The notes beneath the pieces were generated by a model that did not search any database, was not told the origin of the DNA, and was given only the letters and a program-made list of their open reading frames with translations. Position numbers and translations under genes: made by a program. 64,000 bases of DNA, from positions 1,810,501-1,874,500 of the forward strand of contig NC_083381.1 in the NCBI RefSeq assembly GCF_031755915.1. The letters are read 5' to 3'. Position 1 is the stretch's first letter, and every line of letters starts with the position of its first letter. This DNA comes from Ziziphus jujuba. Its lineage: Eukaryota > Streptophyta > Magnoliopsida > Rosales > Rhamnaceae. Positions 1-12,891 of this stretch are shown in pieces.

Positions 1-44
1 CTTGAAGATGCAATGGTTCAATACGTGTTGTGATAGAAACAGCA

Positions 45-3000
45 TGTAACACCCCGTCCCGAAGTATATCGAAAATTTCTAAAATTTGACCAAGGTTGAC
101 CGGGTTTGACCGTCGTTGACCAAGAAGGGGTCAAATGTTGATTTTTTGTTCCTAATGGAATTTCACATTGACTGAGTTATCATTAAAAAGTACACGTTGT
201 CACGAGTTCATAGACTAGTAGCACGTCAAAAACGGAGTTACGGTTTGAAAGTTATGAGTGAAACAAGTTGAGATCCAAACTGTCCAAGGGGTGCCGGAGT
301 TGACTTTTTGTTCATACAAGTTGAGCTTTGATTCATGCATGGTTGTGAATTACTCGTCGATACGAGTTCATAGACTAGCAGTACGTCCGATTTGGACATA
401 TGGTTTGAAAGTTATGGACCTGTAGAGTTTTTCAAATACAGTATTATTTTAATATTATTTTTAAATATGTGAACAGTGTGCCACGTGTGACTTAATCAAA
501 GGTGCCATGTGTCACTATGGTGAGATGCCACATGTCAACTATGGTTAAATACCATATTATTTTATTATTATTCTATACAATAATATTATTTTAATATTAT
601 TTAATTATTTTCTTTTCTTTTCTTTTTATTTATTTTTCTTTTTTCTTTTTTCTTTTTTTTTCTTCTTCCCCCACATGGGAAAAAACAGCCCACCCCCCCC
701 CCCCCCCGAATTCTTTCTTCTTCTTCTTCCTTCTTCTTCTTCCTTTCCTTTCCTTTTCTTCCTCTCGGGTCCTTGCCGTTTCTTAAATTCCGGCCACCGG
801 ACGGCCACACGTGCCAGCCACCGGTGAAGCCCAGCCATCGGCGACGTGCCCAGATCGTCGGTTGAAGCCGGCGGCGGCTCATTTTGTTTTTCCGGCAATT
901 CTCGCCGTTTTCGGCCAACCCAGTCTGATTTTCCACCCTTTTTCCCTTATTTTGGGTCCTCTGAGTTCAAATATGGTCTCCAATTGTTTAAATTCAAAGT
1001 GGTTCGCCAGTTATGAGGAGGTGAAGTTCGGCCGGTACTTCCCGGGTAAATTTCGACCACCACCGGCGAAATTGGGGTCAATGGAGTCCGGTAATGTGAT
1101 CCTCGTTCCACAAGCTTCGTTTCGGTATATTACTCGTAAATTTTGGTTAACGTTTGTGTTAGTCCCCCCGGGTACTGGGTATTATTTATCCGAATAAATA
1201 TTAATTTATTTAAGTTGTGTAATATTGTTGTTCTAAGAGTATGTGTGCGTCGTAGAATTAATCCCATAGAGGATCTTGGTTGGATTGCGTGCTCGAGGTG
1301 AGTGATCCACCTTCAAACTTAATTTCGGGTGTTAAATTATATTTATTTTGTGACAATTAAATGTTTGGATTTAATATTTATGTGTTAAATATTTAGCAAA
1401 ATTATATTTGAAATTTTGATGGAACAATTTGAATAAATTGAAATGTATATGTGCATTAAATCATATATGATTTTTGACAAATTATGGAAATTTAGATTTT
1501 ATGGAAATTTGATATTTAAAGGAATTGTAAAAGTAATATTATTTGATTTATTACGGAATTTATTTGTGAATTTATTTTGATTAATAAAAAATACATTTAT
1601 ATAAATTTATGCATTGTGGAAATTATTTTATGGTATTGAGGATTTGTGGAATTAAATTATATATGAAATTCATGTAGTTTTAATATTATTTTTGGTATGA
1701 TTTGATTTTAAATATTTAAAGGAAAATATTGATTTAAGTTATGGTGCTCTCAAAATATATATTTATCCACTTGAAATATTACCTAGTTGATTTTATGATA
1801 TGAGAAAAATTATATATTATTGATGGATTTATGCTGGTGTTATTAAAGAAAAATGTGGGATGGTGAATTTGAAAAATGGTATAATTCCCACGGTGAATTT
1901 TGGAAAAAACTGGGTATTTTAATAATAAATGTGGTTATTTGTTTTTGACGCACTCATACAGTTCTGGTGTTCTGTACTATATATGTGGATGAGCGCGCAA
2001 GTTATAATGTCTCCTGTGAGTTGCCATTGAACTGAGGGCATGCAAGTTTGATATTGGCCATAAGCCGCCCCCCTCCATGGCCAGGATGACGGTTTAAGCA
2101 GCGGCGCTGTCGGAACGCCGAAGCGACCGTATGCAAATTTCTCTCTTTAATCTCCTGCCAGATGGTGCTCGGGACGCTGGATATCATAGGGCATCACTGG
2201 CATATAGTGTGGTGCGTCAAGTATTATTTCTCAGATATAAATTTCAAATCTTAAAGTTTTAAAGCCGTATTTGGATTAAATGTATTTAACTTGTTTTATC
2301 AGTTATTTACAATTAGTATTTTCTAAAATGCATTTATTCATATTTTATGTCATTTATTTTAAATTAATGTTTTTAAAATGCATCTTGCTATAAAAATATT
2401 ATATAGATTGGTTGAATATTTCAAAATGAATATTATAATATTTTATTACTTATTTTACAGGATTGTGTGTAATTATTTAAATTATATTTTTGATAATGTT
2501 TATTTTGATTTATAAAATCAATTTTATGAATTATATATTGAATTTCACTTTTATGTTATATTTCTTTAATGCAAGTATCCTGAATTTATTTTATTATATT
2601 TCATTATATTTTATTCGTATTTGGATTATTTAATTATTTATTGGATTAATTATTACTTTATTTTTGGGGCATAAAAGATTGAGTTTTGCGAAAATGTTTT
2701 AAAAGGGAAACCTTTCTAACGGAGTGAATGGTGAGGGTTTTGAGAGAAAATATTATTTTCAATTAATTATTATTTATTTATTCTTAATTAATCAAATGTG
2801 TTATAATTTTCATTACTATTATAATTATACAGTAGATAAGGTCACTCACTGAGATGATTAGCATCTCATATTTCTAAATTCCGTTCCCCTAGGTACAAGG
2901 ATTAGGAGACATTGATCGTCCGGGGCGAGCCCAACGTCTCAGTTCATTGCCGAAAGTCCAAGAAGCATTTCCTCCCTTTTTCCTCTTTATCTTGTATTGC

Positions 3001-3317
3001 TTCTTTATCTGACATTGTATTAATTTCATAATTATTTGTATAATGCTCTGTATACTGTATTGGACACATTTTATTAAATATTGCATTAATTCTCTGTTAT
3101 TATTTTGAAGTGCTACAAATTTGTGGAATTAAATTATAGTAATGTGGGAGGAATAAGGTGGTGTATATAGAAGTGTGTTTTCAGTGCAGGAAATTTGTGG
3201 TAAATCCAACCCTTAGGGGAGGTTCTGCCGGATTTTCCATTGGAAGGTCCGGTAGAGTTTTCCTGGGATCAGGACTTATCTAGGATTTCGGTGAGGAATT
3301 TTAGACGGGTCCTGACA
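45..3317 (+). mobile_element. Solo LTR of a large LTR retrotransposon, 3273 bp, TSD CAGCA
   Basis: The segment starts TGTAACACCCCGTCC and ends GACGGGTCCTGACA, with TG...CA ends and short inverted termini. It is flanked by a perfect 5-bp duplication CAGCA at 40-44 and 3318-3322. The host gag reading continues across the two flanks, so this is a clean insertion that later lost its internal region by LTR-LTR recombination. Inside are two similar blocks 160 bp apart (about 202 and 362, 'gagttcatagactag'), a CT-rich and C-run tract at 600-780, a GC-rich block at 1985-2215, and AT-rich sequence elsewhere. The ORFs inside look fortuitous. It resembles long Ty3/gypsy-type plant LTRs, but the superfamily cannot be proven without the internal region. 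Confidence 0.85.
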
Positions 3318-6300
3318 CAGCAAATGCATCATACTTAGAAATTAGAGCAACTAAAATATGGAGGACTTGATCTTCTTCAGAAATGAGGTGTCTTGTAAAA
3401 GCAAAAGCATCAATAGTGGTTTCGATTTTTCAACTAAATATTGAACCATAGATAAACCTCCCTTTTTCATAGTTTGTAGTTGCATTTTGTATTGCATGGT
3501 GCATGCCTTGGATTTAAAGTAAAAAATTCATTTAACAGTTTGCCATATCTCATAGGAAGTGTTGCATCCCACCATTTGGGTTTGAACATCAAAACTTGTT
3601 CACTCAAGGAGCCATGCATCAAGATTTGATCAATTTGTTGCCACTGTACAATTGCATCATTGACTTGATTTGCTTTCTTGGCTTCACCATTCAAAAATGT
3701 CTGCAAGCATTCTGCTAATGTCACTGATAAATGATACAGAACTATGTTAGTAGCCCTCATCAATTGATGTCACTGCAGAGAGTTGGAGGCATTCAATATT
3801 GTGTTTAAGGGATGAGTAAACATGCCAATGAGCTGAGTAGTCATTGTGGATGTCAGGACTCTTCCAGAATTCTTTATCTAGATTAGACTTTCTTAAACTT
3901 TTCCTGCACAGAAAATATAGTCAAAATCTATATCCTCCTTGTTCCTCCCCCTTACTACATTTTTTCACAAAGTTGCAACACTCCAAAATATAGAATAAAC
4001 AACAACACAATAAGAAATTAACAAAAAGAAACAAATACACTAGGTCCATAATTAGTATCATGGCATTCTAAGATTATTCGAAATATAAATATTACAAACA
4101 CATGAGATAGATATTAACAACAAATAAAAAACAATGGGGAGAAGAAAATGGAAAAATAAACAATGCAGCTCGGAAAGAAGAACATACAAGCAGTTTGCGC
4201 AGCACATACAGTCGATCTACTATCTATCTGGATCTAGGGGAATGGATTTGGAAAACCCAAAAAAATAATAATAATAATAATAATGAGATGCTAATCATTC
4301 TGGTGAGTGGTATCTATATAATATTAACATTAATATTAATAATAAATATAATAATAATAATTGATTAAAGCAAAAGAATTATTAATAATAATAATTTTGG
4401 TAATATATATAATAATAGTGATAATTTAACAAAAATAAATTAAACATTGGGGAAAATAACTTTTCTCTCAAAACCTTTTGTAATCCACTTAATTTGAAAA
4501 GTTCCCTCATTTAAAATATTTTTCAAAAAATCCAAAATTTTGTATTTCCCAAATACAAAAACATCATTATAGGAAATCAAATAAAATTAGATAAAATAAA
4601 ATAGGATGACGCAAGAATTTTATTAAAAATTTTATTTGAATAATTACCCCAAAAATATTCTTTTAAAACAAATACGTAAAATTAAAATGAAAGTAATATA
4701 ATAATTATTTTAATAAAAACAACTAAGTAAATTATCAAATGGTTAGGTAAACAAATTAAAATTATAATTTAAATGCATGTACGCATTAAAAATATTTAAA
4801 AGTACATAAAATATCATGTGTATATCTAATGCACCATATTGTATACTAAGTGTTGCCAGATGTCACTCAGTATCCCAAACACCACCTAAAACATAGAGAG
4901 GAAAAGAGATACCTGCACTTGGATACTTTGGAGTCCCAAAGCACCGTTGCTAATAACCTGCTATTCTACAGCTAAAGGGAGAGAAGTTAATGCTCACATC
5001 ATATAATATATGTCTAGCCTATCTCACCTAAGCTTTCATAGAATGGCTGAATAATATTTGCATGCTAATAAATGATAATAACAATATAGAATATTATTAC
5101 TATATGGTGCATCTAAAAATAACATAAATGCACAAGCTTTTTCCATAAATCTATTTTATAAATTTTATCAGAATATCATAACATGTCAAACCTATATAAA
5201 ATATTTTATTGATTAAACTAACCATAATAAACCTTAACCAAAAATTTTACAAAAATATACATAAAAATATATTCATAAAACATAAGTGAAATAATAATTC
5301 CTTTTTAAATCAAAATTCTAGCAGCATTTTATTTAATTAACCCCAAAAATATATTTTTAAAAAAAATACCACTCACCTGAAAACAGGAATCACTCTAAAT
5401 TCTCAGTGGGATTCATTCTACTATTCACATGGGGGCCTAAAATATTATAAAAAATACAACTTATATTAAAATATTAATTTTTATTGGATCTTTTATATAC
5501 AACTTGCCCGAGGGTTTAAAAATAAATCTTAACCAAAATTAGTAACTTATATACCAAAATGAAGCTTAAAGCATAAGGATCATGAATCCGGTCTTCGCTA
5601 TCAAAAATTTAGTTGTTGGTGGCTAGAACTTCACCGGAAAGATTTAACCAACTTCAAGCTCTTGGTTCTCTCAATCTAACTCAAACTAAGCAAAAAAGCC
5701 TTGGATTCGAGCTTAGAAGAGTCAAAAATGGTAGAAATTGGTGGTTATTTGAGCAAAAACGCATCAAAAAAGTGAAAAACGATAGGCCACCACTATCATT
5801 GGCAATTAGCCAGATCCTAAGGCTACGTAGGCAATCTGGCCATTAAATTTGGGTACTTGATGGGTCTTTGAGAGGGTAAGGTGATGATAATGGTGGTGAG
5901 GCAAAACGGTGGTAGAAAGCAAGTCAATTTGGTCAAAAAACATTGCAATTGCCGCCTCTAAAATTTACTCGATCCCCGCGCATCGCTTGGGATCTTGTCA
6001 TGGATTTTGGTTGGCCAGCCAGGTTTGGGGTAGGCTTTAAGGTAATGGTGGTGCTGAGAGTGGTGGTTGGTCGGCAATAGGGTTTTTTTTCCAATGAACC
6101 CGTTGGGCCTCTGTCTCTTCTTCTCTCTCTCTCTCTCTCTCTCCCCCTTCATTCCCCTCCAATTGGTCCGAGTGGACTAGTAAAAAATCACCATCTTGCC
6201 ACTGTGCACCCATGTGAGCCACTCAGATACTAATGCATGGCATGTCTCAGCTGATATTTTAATCCCCCATTTTGCACTTTTTTCAAAATATCTGATAAAA

Positions 6301-6348
6301 TTAATCCTACAAAAATAATTATAACTTCACAAATCTATAATTTTTTAA

Positions 6349-7531
6349 GGATATTGACAGCTATGCACCCTGAATTTTTTTTCCTGGCATTATGCACCCT
6401 AAACTTCTTTTTCCCTTACACTGTTGGTTCTTCTATCAAAAATGCTTAACAGAATCATCATGTGTTGCGCATGTGATCATCAAATAAAGGTAAATCAGGT
6501 CATTTTGTTGTTCTCAGATTAAAAATTAAGGCTTAAAAAATGGAGTTTTAGCCCCAATTTTGAAAGAGATATTGCATTTTGAAATGCCTCCATTTTTCTC
6601 TACCCTAAAAAAAAGAGTAGGAATTATGAAGAAACAGCCATGGAAGGATACAATTGGTTCCCAATTCGAAAGCTTCTTTGCACATGGCATAGTGCAGTTC
6701 ATTCGAGATGTGAGAATCGTCGATCTCCATCGTCGGCATTGACTAGATCTCAATTTTGGATGCCGGTGGCTGCTCGCACCATCCGATACCATTGATTTCA
6801 ATATGAGAAAGCTGCTCTGAAAGCCGATCGAATCCAGACCCCAATCAAACCTCCAACATGCTCGGCGGCAAAGGTCTCAAACCCGATCCAGCATTGTCGT
6901 CGTAATAGAGCTTTAACCCACATCCCTCTGAACCACCATCGCGTTAGCTCCATCCGACAACGATCCGTGAAGCACGATCACCGGGTTGAAAAGAGAACGG
7001 TCCCTGCCATGTCTTTCACATGAACAGAGCTTCCCTTTCCATTCCACAAACCATCAGAACCATAATTTTCAATTAAAAAAAAAAAGATTTATTGGATAGA
7101 TTTTCAAAAAGTCTTCTCTGCAAAAAGAAAAATCATCTTCATTTGAATAAGAGAGAAAAAAAGCGATAAGGGTGGTGTCTGGGAGACAAGAAAATGAAGA
7201 AATTAGGACTTTCTTGGAAAAAAAGTTGGACAAAACTCTAAGAAACTTTTTTGTTCTTTTTTTTTTTCTGATTCTTTATTTTTTATAAATTTTCTTTTTG
7301 ATTTGTATGAGAGAGGTTAAATTTTCCATTGGGAAAGGGGTTTTGAAGGAACCTGAGAACAGCAAAATGACCTGATCTATCCTCACTTGATGATTCCGTT
7401 AAGCATTTTTGACAGAAGAACCAACGATGCAAGGGAAAAAGAAGTTTGGGGTACATAATGCTAGGAAAAAAAGTTTAAGGTGCAATGGGTCAACCCCGAT
7501 AAAGTTCGGGGTGCATAGCTGCCAATATCCC
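6349..7531. mobile_element. Non-autonomous TIR element (MULE-like), 1183 bp, 10-bp TSD
   Basis: Terminal inverted repeats of roughly 190 bp begin GGATATTGACAGCTATGC on the left and GGGATATTGGCAGCTATG on the right (reverse complement). A perfect 10-bp duplication AATTTTTTAA flanks it at 6339-6348 and 7532-7541. Shared inner words such as 'atgcttaacagaatcatca' and 'aatgacctgat...' are mirrored near 7370-7400. The interior, including short ORFs near 6526-6801, shows no transposase. Long TIRs and a 9-10 bp TSD suggest a Mutator-like origin. A diverged sister copy lies at 26077-27084. It is inserted inside the inverted LTR at 3851-7983. Confidence 0.82.
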
Positions 7532-7690
7532 AATTTTTTAATCATTGTTTTAAATTAAGCATACTACTAGTATAAAAACTCATATCAACGAATATACATG
7601 ATGGTATACAAGTCAAAGCTATAACTTGTACAAATAAAAAGTTAATCTCAGGGCTCACTTAGTCAATCTAGACCACAACTTATTCTGACC

Positions 7691-7841
7691 ATAACTTTTT
7701 TATCCTAATTTTGAATCTAGCATATACTATTAGTTTATGAACTCGAGATTACACGTAGTTCACAGAATAACTTTTTTATCCTATTTTTGAATCTAGTATA
7801 TACTATTAGTTTATGAACTCGAGATTACGCGTATTTCACAA
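7691..7841. repeat. Tandem pair, 76-bp period
   Basis: Two near-identical units start 'ataacttttttatcct' at 7691 and 7767, each ending with 'tatgaactcgagattac'. They correspond, in reverse orientation, to the pair of blocks at about 202 and 362 in the solo LTR, so they are part of LTR architecture. Confidence 0.7.
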
Positions 7842-8090
7842 TGGTACACTGGTCAAATGAAATTCTAGTTGTACCAAAACGTCAATGATAGAACTCGCTT
7901 TGTCGATCTCGATCAATACCGGTCAAATTTGGTCAAAATATAAAAAATTCAGATAAAATTTGATACTAGGTGTTGGAATGGATGTGGAAGGAGTGACAGC
8001 AAGCTATTGAGAACGAGCAGTAGATGAATTTACAGAATCAGAGATTTCTGACATGATGAATTCTTGAAAAAACAAAAAAAAAAAAAAAAT

Positions 8091-8406
8091 TGTTGGAGAA
8101 ACGTTGATTGTTTTAGGGCGTCAAACCAAGTCAAGATAACAAATGAAATAATAATTGATGTTATATATTGGCTGAATATGTGAGTTACAAAGGTGAATTT
8201 ATATACACGTATGAAGTACAAGATAGACATCTACAGCTGTTGATAAGCATAATAAGATAATAACAGCACCAATACAGTCTGATAAGACAACATGATAAAC
8301 AAGACTAACAATCCTTAGCCTTCTTATCAATAACAGACTTGAGCTTATCTCTATCAATATGCACAAATATATATTTGTTCATAATATCACCACTGTCTAA
8401 GTAACA
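8091..8406 (-). repeat. Probable copia LTR, 316 bp
   Basis: On the minus strand the segment begins TGTTACTTAGACAG and ends TTTCTCCAACA, giving TGTT...AACA inverted ends. It sits just upstream of the gag start, where a 5' LTR is expected. The partner LTR lies outside the window, so the boundaries rest on terminal motifs and position only. Confidence 0.55.
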
Positions 8407-8988
8407 AATATTATACTGTTAGCTTTAGGAATTGACAAGATTGTAAATTCCCTCAATAATTTGGAGAAGACCCTCCTTTTTCTTTTTTTCTTTTTTCTTT
8501 TTTTTTTTTAAACGGACTCTCCGGTTGCGAAACTTTTGTTCAGCGATGATGGCGAGCTTTCTAATCAAAATTGATTATTTTACGTGGGCATTGTCTTCTA
8601 GTGCTTCTTTCTATTTGTTTTGTTGTTTACAACGTGTACATTAGATGCTTTTGTAAATAAACACATATTGGTGCATTGAAAAACACAGAACGTGAAAAAA
8701 GCTTTGGAAAATTTCTATGCGCATAATATAATATTATTTCATTAAAACAGATTCAATAGGATGCGGCAAAAGAAAGACATATAAATTGTACTAGGACTTA
8801 TCAGCTTTACGCATTGAATGGCAAATTATAAAAATATAGAGAAGAACATGTTTCAGCATCAATTCATGGGGAGCAAACAAAGCACACATATACACACATG
8901 CATATACATATTTTGCAAGAAGACTGTACAGATAAACTAAATCCAGCTCTTTCATGGCATTAATCCTTACTTATAGAAATTCGTATAG

Positions 8989-9020
<32 letters not shown>

Positions 9021-12000
9021 TTTATGCAATATTGGTCAACTGAAAAAGATGCAGTACAGATGTGCCTTTACTTGAAAGAAGGTGATTAAGGAAATTCAAA
9101 TGGCTATTTAATTGAAATAGCTGCTTAGGAATGGTTTGATATGCCGTGAGCTACACGAACACAAAACAAACATATTTGCATATGTGAAAATGGCATATAA
9201 TTAGCTCTTTTCCATGTTTGTTGTCTCACAATGGCGAAATTTGCACTTTAGCTTGTAATTAATCCCCCAACGGTCCGCGTGCAGTTATGAAGATGAGGTT
9301 GGGTGCCCAAAATCTCTTACATCTCTTGAACTTTTGCCTATCTGCAAGGTCTGCAGCTGTATTGACATATCTCATAATTACTTCGAATTTTCACATTATG
9401 AGTTCAAAAATCAATTTTCGCATTAGCCGCATATCATTGTGATGAAATCTTGTCAATAACTATCCTCGGAATTGCAATTGATCACCTACTTATATATATT
9501 TATATATATATATATACTGTCGGCCATATTTCAATCTGCATATAAGATTTCAAGAAACTTTTCTGCCTTGTTCCTCCTGTTAAAATTAATTCAAATTATC
9601 ATAAACTTATATATATTAATAATATTTATATATAGATCTGGATGTTAGCATAGAAAACTCTTGTATAAAAGCCTAAGATCCCTAATGAATTAATATGATC
9701 TAACAGCCCTTGACCCATGGATCATCTAATCATGTCACGCACAACTGAAAGCTACATGAAAGTAAATAATTCTAAACATGCGCCTTATTTATGACAAATA
9801 TATAGATGTATATTGGACATGGGAAAGAACCGAAAATGGCCATTGAATATATATTTATAAAACTTAATCTTAATTTTGAATATTGCATGAGAAGAATAAA
9901 TTAAATTTAGCTTTATTTATATCCAGTCATTGGCAAACTTTCGTCCCAAACCTTCAAAATCCGTTAACCTCCTTCTTTTTTTATTTTTCTTTTATTTTAT
10001 TTATTTATTTATTTTTTAAATGAGCGGTTTCATATGTTGGTCTGTTATTAGCTGCTGATTGGATGCCATAGGTCATAGCTCCAAAGAAATTATTTGCACT
10101 GTAAGTCGAAGGACTTCTTATGTTGGTAAAGTCGGCTTGTTGCTAGGGAACATGGTCTGATCAAAGTTGATCAATCACTTCATAGTGCTAGAATGGAATC
10201 AGGTATCAATCTATCTCTCTCTCTCAATGTAGCTGCCAGGTGATGGAAAAGCTTTGTTCGTTAGATCAATTTGTAGCCGTAAAAAGAATTCTCCTCCCTT
10301 TTGGAATTGAGAGATGTTTGATAGTGAAGCCGTAGTGTGGAGAGCGCCTGAACCTCTCCAATGTCCTCCTATGAAAAACAGAGGGAGAGAGAAATTCATG
10401 CGTGTAGAATATTATTTCTTCGTACTTTGTATAGAAGTTTAAGCCCTTTCTTATATACGGTTAAATTCGGGTTCAATAGGAAATAAAATAAATAAATAAA
10501 AATATTATCTAACGATATAAAATATTTTAATTAGTATCCCAATCCATTTGTCAAAATTTTAACAGTGTAAATAAATTGGACCATAGAATTTCAATTGTTT
10601 TGTGATTGTAATGGAGCATCTTGGGTATGCCTTCCTTATTTATTCAGATATTTAATGAGGGATAAAATATAGACCACAATACTTAATAGTTTTGGAAAGG
10701 TGCTAGGTGCAAATGGCAAAATCTTTGACGAAGAAGATTGACCACAATGTTCCACATATTGAGCTTTAACTATCAAAGAAAATATGGAGGAACTTTAACT
10801 ATCAAAGAAAATATGGAGGGACTTGTTTCCACATATTCTAGTAATGTAACACCATAATGTTTCCCGGTACATGATGTTAGATCGATGCATCATGACCCTT
10901 TACGTGTGTTTTCTCTCAAAGAAACGCAAATATAGTGGTTCATGGGTTAGCTCCTTATGCAATCTATTTAGAAAGTTATGAAAATTTAGATGGAGGTGGG
11001 GCCCATATGGCATCTAAGTACCATCCAAAATGATATTTGCTTATCTTTCACTTCATTAATATAATAATTTTTCCTTTTGTAAAATTAATAATATATATAT
11101 AAATTTTATATAAATAAAAAATAAAAAAAAAAATACTATAACGAGATATTGTCTCGAAGGTATTTTTGAAACTTTATTGCATGATAAAGAACTTGTTCGT
11201 TGGCCATGTGGCCCATTGTAGATATGCATTCTTAACACTCCGTTGGGTCAATTTTTACATATTAACAAGTTTCATAATCCAAGACAACTAAGTAAATCAG
11301 TTTTAGGGTTCAAACTGGAGTTATTCATCGGATAGCGTTCCATTGTGTGTCTTTAGCCTGGGATTTTACTTCAGATTGGCGTACTTATCCATTCTAAGCA
11401 TCAAGAAAAATTTCCCTTAGCTGTTTTCCAAATTTAATTGAACCAAATACGGTTATACAAACATACAAGCATCATTTTTTTCCCTAAGACATACGAAAAG
11501 AAAATATAATAACTTTTCACAATACAAATATAATTTGAACGTTTTAATTTTGTAAACAATTTGATTCATATTTGTGGACCAACCTTACCACAATCTAAAG
11601 ATACATAAAAAGTGGATCCCTTCCAAATATTCGCCACAAGTAATAATAGTAATAAGAATAAAAATTCCACCCCCTAATTCTCAAGCAAAGGTCCTATACT
11701 GCTATAAAATAAGAATAAGAAAAAGACCTTCCATATTAATGGCCATTCCTACAAAACATTATCTATTAAAGGAGAGTCATATATCAACCAAAGTACTGTT
11801 AAACTATCATCCTATTAACATTTCTAGTTCATTATAGAGATGGTAACTAAACAAAATTGCCAAAGCTGCTGATGCAAAAACATAAAACAACTGCTGGGAC
11901 ATCAAGAACGGATTATAGCCTCAAGATGGTAAATCATGTCCTATAATGTACCGTATCGTATGTAATAGTTGTTATAAAAGCAGACTGCTATGGATGATCC

Positions 12001-12090
12001 AGCTGCAAATATATACAGCTCACAAAACAAATATATATCTCAGTTAGATATATCTTCGATAATTAGTGGAACATGGTTAGGAGTTAGGAC
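8407..12090. other. Gene-poor AT-rich stretch upstream of the demethylase 3' end
   Basis: No convincing gene was found on either strand. It contains poly-pyrimidine runs (about 8478-8510), an AT dinucleotide run at 8995-9020, further AT runs near 9490-9515, and short fortuitous ORFs (10211-10399, 11056-11238, 11574-11837) without recognisable domains. The part nearest 12090 should include the 3' UTR of the demethylase gene. Confidence 0.6.
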
Positions 12091-12848
12091 TCAGTTTTCT
12101 GAGACAGAATCGGCAGTTTTCTTTGACCTGTAAATCAAAGTTGAAATGGTAGAAGTTATCTCAGAAGATGACATTACATAAGTACAAGAAAAACAAGGAA
12201 AATAAACAGAAAGCAAATTACTTCACCAATAACTTTTCATTGCCCTAAACACCGTTAAAAGAGTCTATAAATACATAGCAGCATCTAGCTCAAATAATGG
12301 CATTTCATGTTTTTTTTCTCCACTATATGCTTAAGACCAAAAGTCCGATTGAGGTTAGGACCGCATTGATAAAAAACTAAATGAAAATTAATAAATAAGT
12401 GATCTAGAAATTTAAAACAACAACAAATATAATAATAATAATAATAAACAAGAAATTAAATCAACAAAAGTTAGAAGCCTTCCCTTGCGTCAAATTATAC
12501 CTAACCATCAATTCCATCAACAATTTGACCAAAAAAAATTTTGATTCCAAAAACAAGCCAAAAAAACCCATAAGATAGGCACAAAACATCAGTTGTATAG
12601 AAACACTAATCAAACCAAAGAATGAAAAAAGGAAAAATAAATAAATAAATAAGTAAATAAATAAATAATAATAATAATAATAACAAATTATTATAAAGCA
12701 TGGTTGGAAAGCAGAATGAACATAAGGTGAGGCAAAGGCAGGTCCTTTTCACAATTAATTTTCAAAATAAGATACTTCTCAGGAAAACCAAGCTATAACC
12801 TTTGAAAAGAAAACTTATAATTTATTATGTATGACCTCACTTGCAAAT

Positions 12849-12891
<43 letters not shown>

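Larger units (their letters stand above)
3851..7983 (-). mobile_element. Second, older LTR of the same family, inverted, interrupted by a TIR element
   Basis: On the plus strand it starts TGTCAGGACTCTTCC, matching the reverse complement of the 3' end of the 45-3317 LTR. Similar blocks follow in reverse order: 'gagatgctaatcatt' at about 4286 against 'gatgattagcatctc' near 2854, the 'ctctcaaaacc' block at about 4465, a CT-rich tract at 6120-6145, and two 'tagtttatgaactcg' blocks at 7730-7820. The right end ('ggtgttgga', then 'atggat') has drifted from the expected ggtgttaca. GTGGA lies on both flanks (3846-3850 and 7984-7988); if the LTR really ends at 7977 the right copy would be ATGGA. Without the 1.18-kb insertion at 6349-7531 the LTR is about 2.9 kb. 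It lies at the start of the copia gag. Confidence 0.7.
1..8054 (-). pseudogene. copia-type gag, broken by two LTR insertions
   Basis: The minus-strand reading starts MSEISDSVNSS at 8054 and meets a stop near 8005. After the inverted LTR it continues with MTTQLIGMFTHPLNT (from about 3843), then WQQIDQILMHGSLSEQVL, which resembles the usual copia gag block before the LSE.VL motif. Further on are the familiar words LQTMKKGGLSM and, after a frame break, LISKYDAFA. The reading crosses the 45-3317 LTR directly into VSITTRIEPLHLQ at 44-1, the block that follows YDA in copia gag. The largest uninterrupted piece is 3467-3763. There are several frame shifts and stops, so no product is expected. Confidence 0.7.
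1..8406 (-). mobile_element. Ty1/copia-type retrotransposon remnant (5' end; runs off left edge)
   Basis: Read on the minus strand, a short LTR (8091-8406) is followed by a gag reading frame that begins near 8054 and resumes at 3850-3318 and 44-1. The pieces are separated by two foreign LTR insertions (3851-7983 and 45-3317). Removing both restores one gag region reading leftwards out of the window, so pol and the second LTR would lie to the left. No clear tRNA-Met primer site follows the LTR; a poly-T run lies there instead. Superfamily is assigned from gag similarity only, because no integrase or reverse transcriptase is inside the window. Stops and frame breaks make it inactive. Confidence 0.72.

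Noticed and set aside
601..1197. ORFs of 90-128 codons on both strands in the solo LTR
   Set aside because: They lie in CT/GA-rich low-complexity LTR sequence and show no domain; their limits do not fit a gene.
5958..6222. Short minus-strand ORFs with ERERERE runs
   Set aside because: They are translations of the CT-rich tract of the inverted LTR, equivalent to 600-780 in the other LTR.
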